Source: Frigoribacterium sp. CFBP 13712
GTDB taxonomy: Bacteria > Actinomycetota > Actinomycetes > Actinomycetales > Microbacteriaceae
DNA length: 64,000 bases
NCBI RefSeq assembly: GCF_014842255.1
Contig: NZ_JACYVH010000003.1
Coordinates: forward strand, 1-64,000
Direction: 5' to 3'
The stretch's first letter is position 1. Each line of letters begins with the position of its first letter. Below the pieces are notes generated by a model, which had not been told where the DNA came from, searched no databases, and saw nothing but the letters and a program-made list of their open reading frames with translations. This document shows positions 27,166-35,265 of the stretch, one piece after another. The translations under genes and the position numbers were made by a program.

Positions 27166-27906
27166 ATGCCGTTGACCGCCAGCCCCGACGACCAGGCCCT
27201 GCTGCTCGATCTCCAGAAGCTCGACACGACCCTGCAGCAGCTCGCCCACCGGGCGCGCAACCTCCCCGAGACCGCCGTCCTCGCCACGATCGACGGCGAC
27301 GCCTCGCGACTGCGCAGCCGACTCGCCTCCGAGCAGGGCGCCCTCGAAGACGCCGAGGTCGAGCTGAAGCGCATCGAGTCCGACGTCGCCGTGGTGCAGG
27401 CACGGGTCGCGCGTGACCAGCAGCGTCTCGCGTCGACGTCGTCGGTCAAAGACGTCCAGGCGCTCGAGGGCGAGCTGGCGGCGCTCTCGAAGCGGACCTC
27501 CGACCTCGAAGATCTGCAGATGGACGTCATGGAGCGCGTCGAGAGCCTCGGCGCCGTCGCCCGACTGACCCAGAGCGAGCTCGACCAGATCGACGGTCGG
27601 CGCGACGAGGCGACCACGTCGCGCGACGAGTCGCTGGCCGGTCTCGAGCGCGAGCGCGTTCAGGTGGCCGCCGACCGCGACACCATCGCCGCCCGCGTGC
27701 CCGCCGACCTCCTGGCCCTCTACGAGCGTCAGCGCGAACGCTACGGCGTCGGGGCGTCGCTGCTGCGCGGTGGCGTGTCGAGCGCCAGCGGGGTCACCCT
27801 CACCGGCAGCGACCTCGCCGCCGTGCGGGCCGCCTCGGCCTACGACGTTCTGCTCTGCCCCGACAGCGACGCCGTGCTGGTGCGCACGCAGGAGTCCGGT
27901 ATCTGA
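27166..27906 (+). CDS. Coiled-coil protein of the C4 zinc-ribbon (zf-RING_7/DUF164) family, cysteines lost
   Basis: 246-residue protein. Residues about 10-175 form the long antiparallel coiled coil typical of the family. The C-terminal ribbon normally has two CxxC pairs; here the first is Ser-x-x-Ser (VSSASGVTL) and the second keeps only the first Cys (LLCPDSDAVLVR), so three of four zinc ligands are Ser. The fold elements around them (SDLAAVRAAS) are still recognisable. Located between the NIF3 gene and rnpB, the usual actinobacterial place, so it is the family orthologue and not a paralogue. Function unknown; zinc binding is not expected. Confidence 0.85.
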   Translation: MPLTASPDDQALLLDLQKLDTTLQQLAHRARNLPETAVLATIDGDASRLRSRLASEQGALEDAEVELKRIESDVAVVQARVARDQQRLASTSSVKDVQALEGELAALSKRTSDLEDLQMDVMERVESLGAVARLTQSELDQIDGRRDEATTSRDESLAGLERERVQVAADRDTIAARVPADLLALYERQRERYGVGASLLRGGVSSASGVTLTGSDLAAVRAASAYDVLLCPDSDAVLVRTQESGI

Positions 27907-27936
27907 CCCGAGGGCCACGACGGCCGCGGTCGCCGC

Positions 27937-27942
27937 TAGGCT
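27937..27942 (+). promoter_or_regulatory. -10 box TAGGCT of rnpB
   Basis: Ends six bases before G27949, the first base of the terminal helix of RNase P RNA. Confidence 0.65.
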
Positions 27943-27948
27943 GGGTGC

Positions 27949-28336
27949 GCGAATGGGTCGGCAAGACGGTCGCGTCGGCACGGGTCCGCCCGTGCCGCCG
28001 AGGAACGTCCGGGCTCCACAGAGCAGGGCGGTGGGTAACACCCACCCGGGGTGACCCGCGAGACAGTGCAACAGAGAGCAGACCGCCACGGTCGTCGCCG
28101 CGAGGCGCGACCGGGGTAAGGGTGAAACGGTGGTGTAAGAGACCACCAGCGGTTCGGGTGACCGACCGGCTAGGTAAACCTCGCCCGGAGCAAGGTCAGA
28201 CAGAGGGCGTCGAGGTTGCTCGCCGAGTCCTCGGGTAGACCGCTGGAGGGCTGCGGCAACGTAGTCCCGAGAGAGATGGCCGTCCACGGTGCGAGAGCAT
28301 CGAGACAGAACCCGGCGTAGCAGCCGGCCCATTCGC
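27949..28336 (+). ncRNA. rnpB: RNase P RNA (type A)
   Basis: Catalytic RNA of RNase P, processing tRNA 5' ends. The ends pair: GCGAATGGG (27949-27957) with CCCATTCGC (28328-28336). Conserved core elements are visible: GAGGAACGTCCGGGCTCC near 27999, CAGGGCGGTGGGTAACACCC near 28023, GACAGTGCAACAGAGAGCAG near 28062, GGGTAAGGGTGAAACGGTGG near 28113, TAGGTAAACC near 28171 and AGACAGAACCCGGC near 28304. The variable P12 arm contains GCGAGGCGCGACC, a near copy of the dispersed motif. Length about 388 nt fits actinobacterial type A RNAs. Confidence 0.95.
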
Positions 28337-28346
28337 ACCACGTGAC

Positions 28347-28386
28347 ATGCCCTGCTGCAGGAGGCGCGCCTCCTGCAGCAGGGCAT
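28347..28386. repeat. Perfect 40-bp palindrome centred on the GGAGGCGCG motif
   Basis: Starts ATGCCCTGCTGCAGGAGG and is its own reverse complement over 40 bp. Two overlapping motif copies, GGAGGCGCG (28360-28368) and CGCGCCTCC (28365-28373), form the centre. It begins 10 bp past rnpB and could end rnpB transcripts or act as a protein site; no T-run follows. Confidence 0.9.
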
Positions 28387-28460
28387 CGTCGCGTCCGGCC
28401 CGGCTGCCCGCACCGCCCTGACTGTCGGTGCTGGCCGCGACCCGACGTGTGTGCAGATCG

Positions 28461-28531
28461 CGACCGGTCAGCCGGTGCTTCGTGTGCCGAACCCGACCGC
28501 TCAGCCGGTGCTCCGTGTGCCGAACCCGACC
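28461..28531. repeat. 33-bp tandem duplication downstream of rnpB
   Basis: Units begin CGACCGGTCAGCCGGTGC (28461) and CGACCGCTCAGCCGGTGC (28494) with three differences seen by eye, followed by a 5-bp stub. The stretch 28387-28620 contains no gene. Confidence 0.85.
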
Positions 28532-28620
28532 TGAGGCCCGCGACACGCCGTCTGCACGCGAACGTGAGCGGCGTGCCGACCTCCCCTGGTCGCGAATGGC
28601 ACACCCGGGGAGGGCGGGTC

Positions 28621-28676
28621 GGGAGGCGCCGGCCGGGAGGCGCGCCCCGGGAGGCGCGGGTCGCGAGGCGCGCCCC
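28621..28676. repeat. 14-bp tandem array of the GGAGGCGCG motif, four units
   Basis: Units GGGAGGCGCCGGCC (28621), GGGAGGCGCGCCCC (28635), GGGAGGCGCGGGTC (28649) and GCGAGGCGCGCCCC (28663), exact 14-bp period. The array ends three bases from the ppgK stop codon. Confidence 0.9.
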
Positions 28677-28679
28677 GGC

Positions 28680-29441
28680 TCAGGCCGCGGGGTGGGACGA
28701 CGCGGCGAGGGCCGCGGCGCCCATGATGCCCGCGTTGTTGCGGAGCGTCGCCGGCACGATCTCGGCGCGGAGGTCGAGCAGCGGCAGGAACTCGGCGTGG
28801 TGCTTCGAGACGCCGCCGCCGACGATGATCAGGCGCGGGTAGAGCAGCGCCTCGAGGTGCGAGTAGTACTTCTGCAGGCGCTTCGCCCAGTGCTTCCAGG
28901 TGAGGTCGTCGCGCTCCTTGGCGGCGAACGAGGCCTTCGTCTCGTAGTCCTTGCCGCCGATCTCGAGGTGGCCCAGTTCGGCGTTGACGATCAGGACGCC
29001 GTCGTTGATGAGCGCCGTGCCGATGCCGGTGCCGAGGGTCGTCATGATGACCAGCCCCTTGACGTCGCGGGCCGCACCGAAGCGCGTCTCGGCGTAGCCG
29101 GCGGCGTCGGCGTCGTTGACGAAGTGGATGTCGCGGCCGAGGGTCTCCTCGAAGAGCTTCTCGGCCTCGAAGCCGATCCACCTCTTCGAGACGTTCGCGG
29201 CCGAGAGGGTCGTGCCGTCCATGATCGCGGCGGGGAAGCACACGCCGACGGGCATCGAGTCGTCGTCGACCCCGAGCTCGTCGACGATCTGCTTGACGAC
29301 CGCGACGATGTCGTCGGGCTCGCCGCCCTCGGGGGTCGGCTTCTTGATCCGGTCGGTGAGCAGCTCTCCCGACTCGAGATCGACGATCGCCCCCTTGATG
29401 CCGGTGCCGCCGATGTCGATGCCCACTGCCTTCTGTGCCAC
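28680..29441 (-). CDS. ppgK: Polyphosphate-dependent glucokinase
   Basis: 253-residue ROK-type kinase phosphorylating glucose with inorganic polyphosphate (and often ATP). The phosphate-binding loop GIDIGGTGIKGA is at 7-18, the catalytic Asp lies in FVNDADAAG, and LGTGIGTALI and ELGHLEIGGKDYE follow the PPGK pattern, including the actinobacterial KDYE. GTG 29441 has AGGAAGG nearby. It shares orientation with the map gene upstream (36 bp), so the two may be co-transcribed. The repeat array abuts its 3' end. Confidence 0.93.
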   Translation of the reverse strand: MAQKAVGIDIGGTGIKGAIVDLESGELLTDRIKKPTPEGGEPDDIVAVVKQIVDELGVDDDSMPVGVCFPAAIMDGTTLSAANVSKRWIGFEAEKLFEETLGRDIHFVNDADAAGYAETRFGAARDVKGLVIMTTLGTGIGTALINDGVLIVNAELGHLEIGGKDYETKASFAAKERDDLTWKHWAKRLQKYYSHLEALLYPRLIIVGGGVSKHHAEFLPLLDLRAEIVPATLRNNAGIMGAAALAASSHPAA

Positions 29442-29477
29442 GGGTGGGTCCTTCCTAGAGGGGTCGAGAGGTGAGCG

Positions 29478-30341
29478 TCAGCTCAGGGTGAGGATGTCGG
29501 CACCGCGTTCGGTGACGACCAGGGTGTGCTCGAACTGGGCCGTGAGGCTCTTGTCGCGCGTGGTGACCGTCCAGTCGTCCGACCAGACGTCGGCCTCGAT
29601 GCCGCCGAGGGTGAGCATCGGCTCGATCGTGAAGACCATGCCGACCTCCATGACGTCGTCGAACTGGGGCGCGTCGTAGTGGGGGATGATCAGGCCCGAG
29701 TGGAACGCGCGCCCGACGCCGTGCCCCGTGTAGTCGCGGACGACGCCGTAGCCGAAGCGCTTGGCGTACGACTCGATGGCGCGGCCGATCACATTGACCT
29801 CGCGGCCGGGGGCCACCGCCTTGATGCCCCGGCGGAGGGCCTCGCGGGTGCGCTCGACGAGGTCGACCGTCTCGGGTGCGCCCTCGCCGACGATGAACGT
29901 GCGGTTGAGATCGCCGTGCACCCCGTTCGCGAAGGCGGTGATGTCGATGTTGATCAGATCGCCCTCGACCAGCTCGGTGTCGTCGGGGATGCCGTGGCAG
30001 ACGACCTCGTTCACCGAGGTGCAGACCGACTTGGGGAACCCCCGGTAGCCGAGCGTCGACGGGTAGGCGTCGTGCGAGACGACGAACTCGTGCGCGATGC
30101 GGTCGAGCTCGTCGGTGGTGACGCCGGGGCGGAGGGCCGCCTCGACGGCGTCGATGGCCTGCGACGCGATGCGACCGCTCGCGCGGATCAGCTCGACCGT
30201 CTCGGCGTCGTAGACGTCGCCGCCCGTGTAGGGGGTCGGCCCCTTCTTGCCCACGTACTCGGGGCGGGGGATGGATGCGGGGACCGGACGCTGCGCTGAG
30301 ACCCGGCCCGGAGTCAGGGTTCCGTTGCTGTCCCGGGGCAT
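29478..30341 (-). CDS. map: Type I methionine aminopeptidase with N-terminal extension
   Basis: 287-residue metallopeptidase removing initiator Met. The core holds VCHGIPDD (His), INIDITAFANGVHGDLNRTF (two Asp ligands), GHGVGRAFHSGL (His) and the C-terminal Glu residues in FTIEPMLTLGG and EHTLVV. About 40 extra N-terminal residues with a Pro-rich stretch match the longer actinobacterial MetAP1c form, including an SH3-binding-like proline segment. TAAGCT (30354-30349, minus) is seven bases from ATG 30341. Confidence 0.94.
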   Translation of the reverse strand: MPRDSNGTLTPGRVSAQRPVPASIPRPEYVGKKGPTPYTGGDVYDAETVELIRASGRIASQAIDAVEAALRPGVTTDELDRIAHEFVVSHDAYPSTLGYRGFPKSVCTSVNEVVCHGIPDDTELVEGDLINIDITAFANGVHGDLNRTFIVGEGAPETVDLVERTREALRRGIKAVAPGREVNVIGRAIESYAKRFGYGVVRDYTGHGVGRAFHSGLIIPHYDAPQFDDVMEVGMVFTIEPMLTLGGIEADVWSDDWTVTTRDKSLTAQFEHTLVVTERGADILTLS

Positions 30342-30348
30342 GGGGTCA

Positions 30349-30354
30349 AGCTTA
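30349..30354 (-). promoter_or_regulatory. -10 box TAAGCT before map
   Basis: Seven-base spacer (TGACCCC) to ATG 30341. Confidence 0.55.
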
Positions 30355-30419
30355 GGGGGAGTGTCCGACGACGGGGCGCCTCCTTGCCGTGCCGCGCCCG
30401 ACGCGCGAGAATCGACGGC

Positions 30420-30587
30420 ATGGTCGCCATCGTCATCGCCCTCATGGTCGTGGGCTCACTCGTCATCATCGCCGGCATCCTCGTGATGCTGCTGTCGCCG
30501 GTCGTCTCGGCGCTCCTCGCCCGACGTGCGGGGTCGGCGGCCGGGCCGCGGCCGCAGGTCCGACCGCGGTCGGTCGGCGGGCGGTAG
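30420..30587 (+). CDS. Small single-span membrane protein
   Basis: 55 residues, with a hydrophobic segment at about 2-34 (VAIVIALMVVGSLVIIAG...) and a basic, Pro/Arg-rich tail. No family recognised. GAGAAT lies seven bases before ATG 30420. Its TAG stop (30585-30587) is the start of the next gene's -10 box, as with the NIF3 gene. Small, so less certain. Confidence 0.5.
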   Translation: MVAIVIALMVVGSLVIIAGILVMLLSPVVSALLARRAGSAAGPRPQVRPRSVGGR

Positions 30588-30590
30588 CCT
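30585..30590 (+). promoter_or_regulatory. -10 box TAGCCT overlapping a stop codon
   Basis: TAGCCT begins with the stop codon of the upstream small gene and ends six bases before ATG 30597. Confidence 0.6.
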
Positions 30591-30596
30591 CCACGC

Positions 30597-30767
30597 ATGT
30601 CAGAGTTCTGGTTCAACACGAAGACGCACGAGGTCGAAGAGGGCAAGGTCTCGCCCGCGATCGACCGCGCCGGCCCCTACGCCACCCGCGAGGAGGCGGC
30701 GAAGGCGATCGAGACCATCAAGGCCCGCAACGCCCGACTCGACGCCGAAGAGGCCGCAGACGACTGA
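30597..30767 (+). CDS. Short SPOR-domain-like protein upstream of glnA2
   Basis: 56-residue soluble protein. EFWFNTKTHEVEEGKVSPAI then GPYATREEAAKAIETIKARN matches the short SPOR-like protein often found before glnA2 in Micrococcales; the YATREEAAKA stretch is the SPOR-type helix. Role unknown. It has its own -10 box and lies 73 bp upstream of glnA2, so read-through into the glutamine synthetase gene is plausible. Confidence 0.75.
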   Translation: MSEFWFNTKTHEVEEGKVSPAIDRAGPYATREEAAKAIETIKARNARLDAEEAADD

Positions 30768-30840
30768 TCGCCGTCGGCCCGGCGCCCCTCGCGACACCCG
30801 GCTCGTCCAGTAGCCTGGACGCCGAGCAGAAAGGCCGTGA

Positions 30841-32178
30841 ATGGACAAGCAGAGAGACTTCGTTCTTCGAACGATCGAAGAGCGCGGCATCAAGTTCATC
30901 CGCCTCTGGTTCACCGACGTGATCGGCACCCTCAAGTCGGTGGCCATCGCCCCGGCAGAGGTCGAGGGCGCCTTCGCCGAGGGCATCGGGTTCGACGGCT
31001 CCGCCATCGAGGGTCTCACCCGGTCGTACGAGGCCGACGTGCTCGCGCAGCCCGATCCGACCACGTTCCAGATCCTGCCCTGGCGGGGCGAGATCGACCC
31101 CACGGCGCGGATGTTCTGCGACATCACGACCCCCGACGGCCAGCCCGCCGTCGCCGACCCCCGCAACGTCCTGAAGCGCACGCTGGCCCGCGCAGGAGAC
31201 CGCGGCTTCACGTTCTACACGCACCCCGAGGTCGAGTTCTACCTCCTGAAGAGCGCCCAGATCGGCGAGCAGGGGCCGCAGCCCGTCGACTCGGCCGGCT
31301 ACTTCGACAACGTCCCCGGGGGCACGGCGCACGACTTCAGGCGTCGCTCGGTCCGCATGCTCGAAGACCTCGGCATCTCGGTCGAGTTCAGCCACCACGA
31401 GGCGGGCCCCGGTCAGAACGAGATCGACCTCCGTTACGCCGACGCCCTGACGACGGCGGACAACATCATGACCTTCCGCACGGTCATCAAAGAGGTCGCC
31501 ATCGAGCAGGGCGTCTACGCGACGTTCATGCCGAAGCCCTTCAGCCAGCACCCCGGTTCGGGAATGCACACCCACATGTCGCTCTTCGAGGGCGACTCGA
31601 ACGCCTTCTACGAGGCGGGTGCCGAGTACCAGCTCTCGACCATCGGGCGTCAGTTCATCGCCGGTCTGCTCAAGCACGCTCCCGAGATCACGGCCGTGAC
31701 GAACCAGTTCGTCAACAGCTACAAGCGTCTCTGGGGTGGCGACGAGGCCCCGAGCTTCGTCACCTGGGGGCACAACAACCGCTCCGCTCTGGTGCGCGTC
31801 CCGCTCTACAAGCCCAACAAGGGCAACTCGAGCCGGGTCGAGTACCGTGCGATCGACTCGGCGGCGAATCCGTACCTCGCCTTCTCGCTCATGCTGGCCG
31901 CCGGTCTCAAGGGCATCGAAGAGGGCTACGAGCTGCCCGCCGAGGCGGAGGACAACGTCTGGGGCATGAGCGACGCCGAGCGTCGCGCCCTCGGCTACAA
32001 GCAGCTCCCCGCCAGCCTCGACCACGCGCTGTCGATCATGGAGGACAGCGAGCTCGTCGCCGAGACCCTGGGCGAGCAGGTCTTCAACTACGTCCTGCTC
32101 AACAAGCGTCAGGAGTGGAAGGCCTACCGGGCACAGGTGACGCCGTTCGAGCTCAGCTCGAACCTCGAGATCCTCTGA
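30841..32178 (+). CDS. glnA2: Glutamine synthetase, GlnA2 type
   Basis: 445-residue glutamine synthetase I, alpha-type. It resembles mycobacterial GlnA2: MDKQRDFVLRTIEERGIKFI at the N-terminus, the D-loop GIGFDGSAIEG, active-site HPEVEFYLL and EFSHHEAGPGQNEID, the ATP-site KPFSQHPGSGMHTHMSLFEG and RVPLYKPN. The adenylylation-loop Tyr seen in GlnA1 (NLYELPPEE pattern) is missing; the equivalent region reads GYELPAEAED. So GlnE control is not expected. GlnE starts 12 bp downstream and GlnA1 follows convergently, the conserved actinobacterial arrangement. Confidence 0.95.
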   Translation: MDKQRDFVLRTIEERGIKFIRLWFTDVIGTLKSVAIAPAEVEGAFAEGIGFDGSAIEGLTRSYEADVLAQPDPTTFQILPWRGEIDPTARMFCDITTPDGQPAVADPRNVLKRTLARAGDRGFTFYTHPEVEFYLLKSAQIGEQGPQPVDSAGYFDNVPGGTAHDFRRRSVRMLEDLGISVEFSHHEAGPGQNEIDLRYADALTTADNIMTFRTVIKEVAIEQGVYATFMPKPFSQHPGSGMHTHMSLFEGDSNAFYEAGAEYQLSTIGRQFIAGLLKHAPEITAVTNQFVNSYKRLWGGDEAPSFVTWGHNNRSALVRVPLYKPNKGNSSRVEYRAIDSAANPYLAFSLMLAAGLKGIEEGYELPAEAEDNVWGMSDAERRALGYKQLPASLDHALSIMEDSELVAETLGEQVFNYVLLNKRQEWKAYRAQVTPFELSSNLEIL

Positions 32179-32189
32179 GCCCACGACAG

Positions 32190-35135
32190 ATGCCCCGTCC
32201 CGCCGCAGCTCTCTCCGAGCTGGCCCGACTGGGCTTCGCCGAGCTCGGCGAGGCGCGTGACCGCCTCGCCGAGCTCTCGTCGCGGGTCCCCGCGGTGGCC
32301 GAGCTGCTGCCCGCCTTCGCGAGCAGCGCCGACCCCGACTCCGCCCTGCTGCAGCTCGAACGTCTGGTCGACCGTGACAGGTCGGCGGTCGAGTCGCTGC
32401 TGACCGACGGCTACGGGCCCCGTCTCGTCGTCGTGCTGGGCGCCTCCTCGGGGCTCGGCGACTTCGTCGTGCGTCGCTCCGCCGAGCTCGAGGCGCTCCG
32501 CGATCCGCTCGTGCAGCCGCCGTCGGTGGGCGAGTACACCGCCGACCTGCTCGAGTCCGTCGGCGAGCGGGTCGGCGACGAGGCGCGTGTGGCCCTCAGG
32601 GTCCGCTATCGGCGGCACCTGCTGCGACTCGCGTCGTTCGACCTCGACTCGCCCGACCCGCTGGCGGTCCTGCCGGTCGTCGCCACCGCCCTCGCCGATC
32701 TCGCGGGTGCGGCGCTCGACGCGGGTCTCGCCGTCGCCCGTCGCGAGGTGGCGTTCCCCGCGGAGGACGTCGACCGCACCCGACTGGCCATCATCGGGAT
32801 GGGCAAGGCGGGGGCGCGCGAGCTCAACTACCTGAGCGACGTGGACGTCGTCTACGTGGCCGAAGGCGCCGACGGCCTCGAGAACGGCCGCGCGGTCGAG
32901 ATCGCCACCCGCCTGGCCGTGCACACCGTCCGTGTCGTCTCCGAGCTGTCCCTCGAGACCGAGCTCTGGGAGGTCGACGCGAACCTCCGACCGGAGGGCC
33001 AGGCCGGGGCGCTGGTCCGCACCCTCGAGTCGCACGTCGCCTACTACGAGCGGTGGGCGAAGGGGTGGGAGTTCCAGGCGCTGCTCAAGGCCCGGCCCCT
33101 CGCCGGCGACACCGAGCTGGGCGACCGGTACGTCGAACGCGTCGCGCCCTTCGTCTGGGCCGCCGCGTCGCGGGAGAACTTCGTCGAGTCGGTGCAGCGG
33201 ATGCGCGAGCGCGTGACCGACCTGATCCCCGCCGACGAGGTCGACCGGCAGCTGAAGCTGGGCCCCGGGGGTCTCCGCGACATCGAGTTCACCATCCAGC
33301 TCCTCCAGCTCGTGCACGGTCAGGCCGACGACGGGGTGCGTCAGCGCGCGACTCTCGACGCGCTCGGGGCGCTGGCCCGTCGAGGTTACGTCGGTCGCGC
33401 CGAGGCCGCCGAGTTCGACCGCGACTACCGCCTCCTGCGCCTCCTCGAGCACCGCATCCAGCTGTCCCGGCTGCGGCGCACCCACCTCATGCCGGTCGAC
33501 GAGGGGGCGCTGCGCGTGCTCGCCCGCTCGTCGAGGCTGGGCGCCACGGCGGCCGAGCTGGTGACGACCTGGCACGACGTGCGTCGTCGCGTCCGCACCC
33601 TGCACGAGCGGCTCTTCTACCGGCCGCTGCTCTCGGCCGTCGCGGCGCGTCCCGAAGAGGAGCTCGCGCTCAGCAGCGACCAGGCGGCGGCGCGGCTCGC
33701 GGTGATCGGCTTCGTCGACCCCCGGGGTGCGCTCGGACACATCGCCGCGCTGACCGCGGGGGTGTCGCGACGGGCGAGCATCCAGCGCCACCTGCTGCCG
33801 GCGATGCTGCAGTGGTTCGCCGACGGCACCGACCCCGACCTCGGTCTGCTGGCCTTCCGGCGGTTGAGCGACGGCCTGGGCGAGTCGTACTGGTTCCTCC
33901 GCATGCTCCGCGACTCCTCCGGCGCGGCCCACCGGCTCACCACCGTGCTCTCGAGCTCCCGCTTCGTCGCCGATCTGCTCGACCGGATCCCCGAGGCGGC
34001 GGCCTGGTTCGAGAACGACCACGAGCTGCGGCCCCGACCCCTCGCCAGCCTGCTCGACGAGGCGCGGGCGACCGTCGCCCGGCACTCCTCCGTCGACGCC
34101 GCGGCGGCCGTGCTGCGGCAGTCCCGTCGGCGCGAGATCCTCCGTCTCGCCATGGGCGGCATCCTCGGCCTGCTGAGCATCGACGAGCTCGCTCGCGGAC
34201 TCTCGGCGGTGACGACGGCCGCCATCTCGGGCACGCTCGCCCTCGCTCGCCGCGACGCCGGCGACCTCGAGTTCGCCGTCATCGCGATGGGTCGCTACGG
34301 CGGTGAAGAGCTGGGCTTCGGCTCGGACGCCGATGTCCTCTACGTCTACCGGGCCGAGGGAGACGACGGCACCGCGCACCGGCGTGCCCTGGCCGTGGTC
34401 GCCGAGCTGAACCGTCTGACCTCCGACGCCCTCGTCCCGCTCGACCTCGACACCGGGCTCCGCCCCGAGGGCAAGAACGGCACCGTCGCGCGCTCATTGT
34501 CGTCGTATCGCGCCTACTACGCGCGCTGGTCGCTCACCTGGGAGGCCCAGTCGCTGCTGCGTGCGCGCCCGGTCGCCGGCGACGAGGGTCTGGCGGCCGA
34601 GTTCATGGCCGTCGCCGACGGTGTCCGGTACCCGGAGGCCATATCCGATCAGGAGGTGCGCGAGGTCAAGCGCATCAAGGCCCGTGTCGAGGCGGAGCGG
34701 CTCCCGAAGGGCGCCGAGCCGTCCCGTCATCTCAAGCTCGGGCGCGGATCGCTCAGCGACGTCGAGTGGTACGTGCAGCTCCTCCAGCTGCAGCATGCGC
34801 ACGACACCCCGGGTCTGCGGACGCCGTCGACGCTGGAGGCCCTGGCAGCGGCCGCCGAGGCGGGTCTGCTGTCGAGCGACGACGCTCAGAAGCTGCGGGA
34901 CGCCTGGACCATCGCCTCCCGGGCTCGCTCCGCCGTCGTGCTGTGGACGTCACGGACGTCCGACGTCCTGCCGACCGACCGGCGCCTCCTCGAGGGGGTC
35001 GCCCGGCTCATGGAGTACCCGCCGGGCTCCGCGACCCGGCTCGAAGAGGACTACCTGGCGGCGACCAGGCGGTCGCGGGCCGTCTTCGAACGCGGCTTCT
35101 ACGGTCTCGACGAGACCCCCGAGCCCACCGGCTGA
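32190..35135 (+). CDS. glnE: Bifunctional glutamine-synthetase adenylyltransferase/adenylyl-removing enzyme
   Basis: 981-residue regulator of GlnA1 by attachment and removal of AMP. Two nucleotidyltransferase domains are visible: the N-terminal removing domain with GMGKAGARELNYLSDVDVVYV (about residues 209-229) and the C-terminal transferase domain with AMGRYGGEELGFGSDADVLYVY (about 700-721). Each has the GxGxxGxxE and SDxD pattern. A helical regulatory domain lies between. It follows glnA2 by 12 bp, in one operon, and ends at a strong terminator shared with the convergent glnA1. Confidence 0.95.
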   Translation: MPRPAAALSELARLGFAELGEARDRLAELSSRVPAVAELLPAFASSADPDSALLQLERLVDRDRSAVESLLTDGYGPRLVVVLGASSGLGDFVVRRSAELEALRDPLVQPPSVGEYTADLLESVGERVGDEARVALRVRYRRHLLRLASFDLDSPDPLAVLPVVATALADLAGAALDAGLAVARREVAFPAEDVDRTRLAIIGMGKAGARELNYLSDVDVVYVAEGADGLENGRAVEIATRLAVHTVRVVSELSLETELWEVDANLRPEGQAGALVRTLESHVAYYERWAKGWEFQALLKARPLAGDTELGDRYVERVAPFVWAAASRENFVESVQRMRERVTDLIPADEVDRQLKLGPGGLRDIEFTIQLLQLVHGQADDGVRQRATLDALGALARRGYVGRAEAAEFDRDYRLLRLLEHRIQLSRLRRTHLMPVDEGALRVLARSSRLGATAAELVTTWHDVRRRVRTLHERLFYRPLLSAVAARPEEELALSSDQAAARLAVIGFVDPRGALGHIAALTAGVSRRASIQRHLLPAMLQWFADGTDPDLGLLAFRRLSDGLGESYWFLRMLRDSSGAAHRLTTVLSSSRFVADLLDRIPEAAAWFENDHELRPRPLASLLDEARATVARHSSVDAAAAVLRQSRRREILRLAMGGILGLLSIDELARGLSAVTTAAISGTLALARRDAGDLEFAVIAMGRYGGEELGFGSDADVLYVYRAEGDDGTAHRRALAVVAELNRLTSDALVPLDLDTGLRPEGKNGTVARSLSSYRAYYARWSLTWEAQSLLRARPVAGDEGLAAEFMAVADGVRYPEAISDQEVREVKRIKARVEAERLPKGAEPSRHLKLGRGSLSDVEWYVQLLQLQHAHDTPGLRTPSTLEALAAAAEAGLLSSDDAQKLRDAWTIASRARSAVVLWTSRTSDVLPTDRRLLEGVARLMEYPPGSATRLEEDYLAATRRSRAVFERGFYGLDETPEPTG

Positions 35136-35216
35136 GTCCCGCTCGGCTGTCTGCCCCGCTCGGCCCTGCGCGAGCCCGCTCGAGTGCGCCGTCCTCCGAC
35201 CGGCCCTGAACGGCAG

Positions 35217-35249
35217 GAGGCCCGCACCCCGAGAAGGGGAGCGGGCCTC
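35217..35249. terminator. Bidirectional terminator between glnE and glnA1
   Basis: Stem GAGGCCCGC/GCGGGCCTC (35217-35225 with 35241-35249) and an inner CCCC/GGGG pair with a small loop. It lies 17 bp from the glnA1 stop and about 80 bp from the glnE stop. Confidence 0.8.
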
Positions 35250-35265
35250 GTGCGGTGCTCGGAGG

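Noticed and set aside
28170-28604. Minus-strand frame with 11-residue repeats downstream of rnpB
   Set aside because: Overlaps rnpB; the repeat simply mirrors the 33-bp tandem duplication. No start signals.
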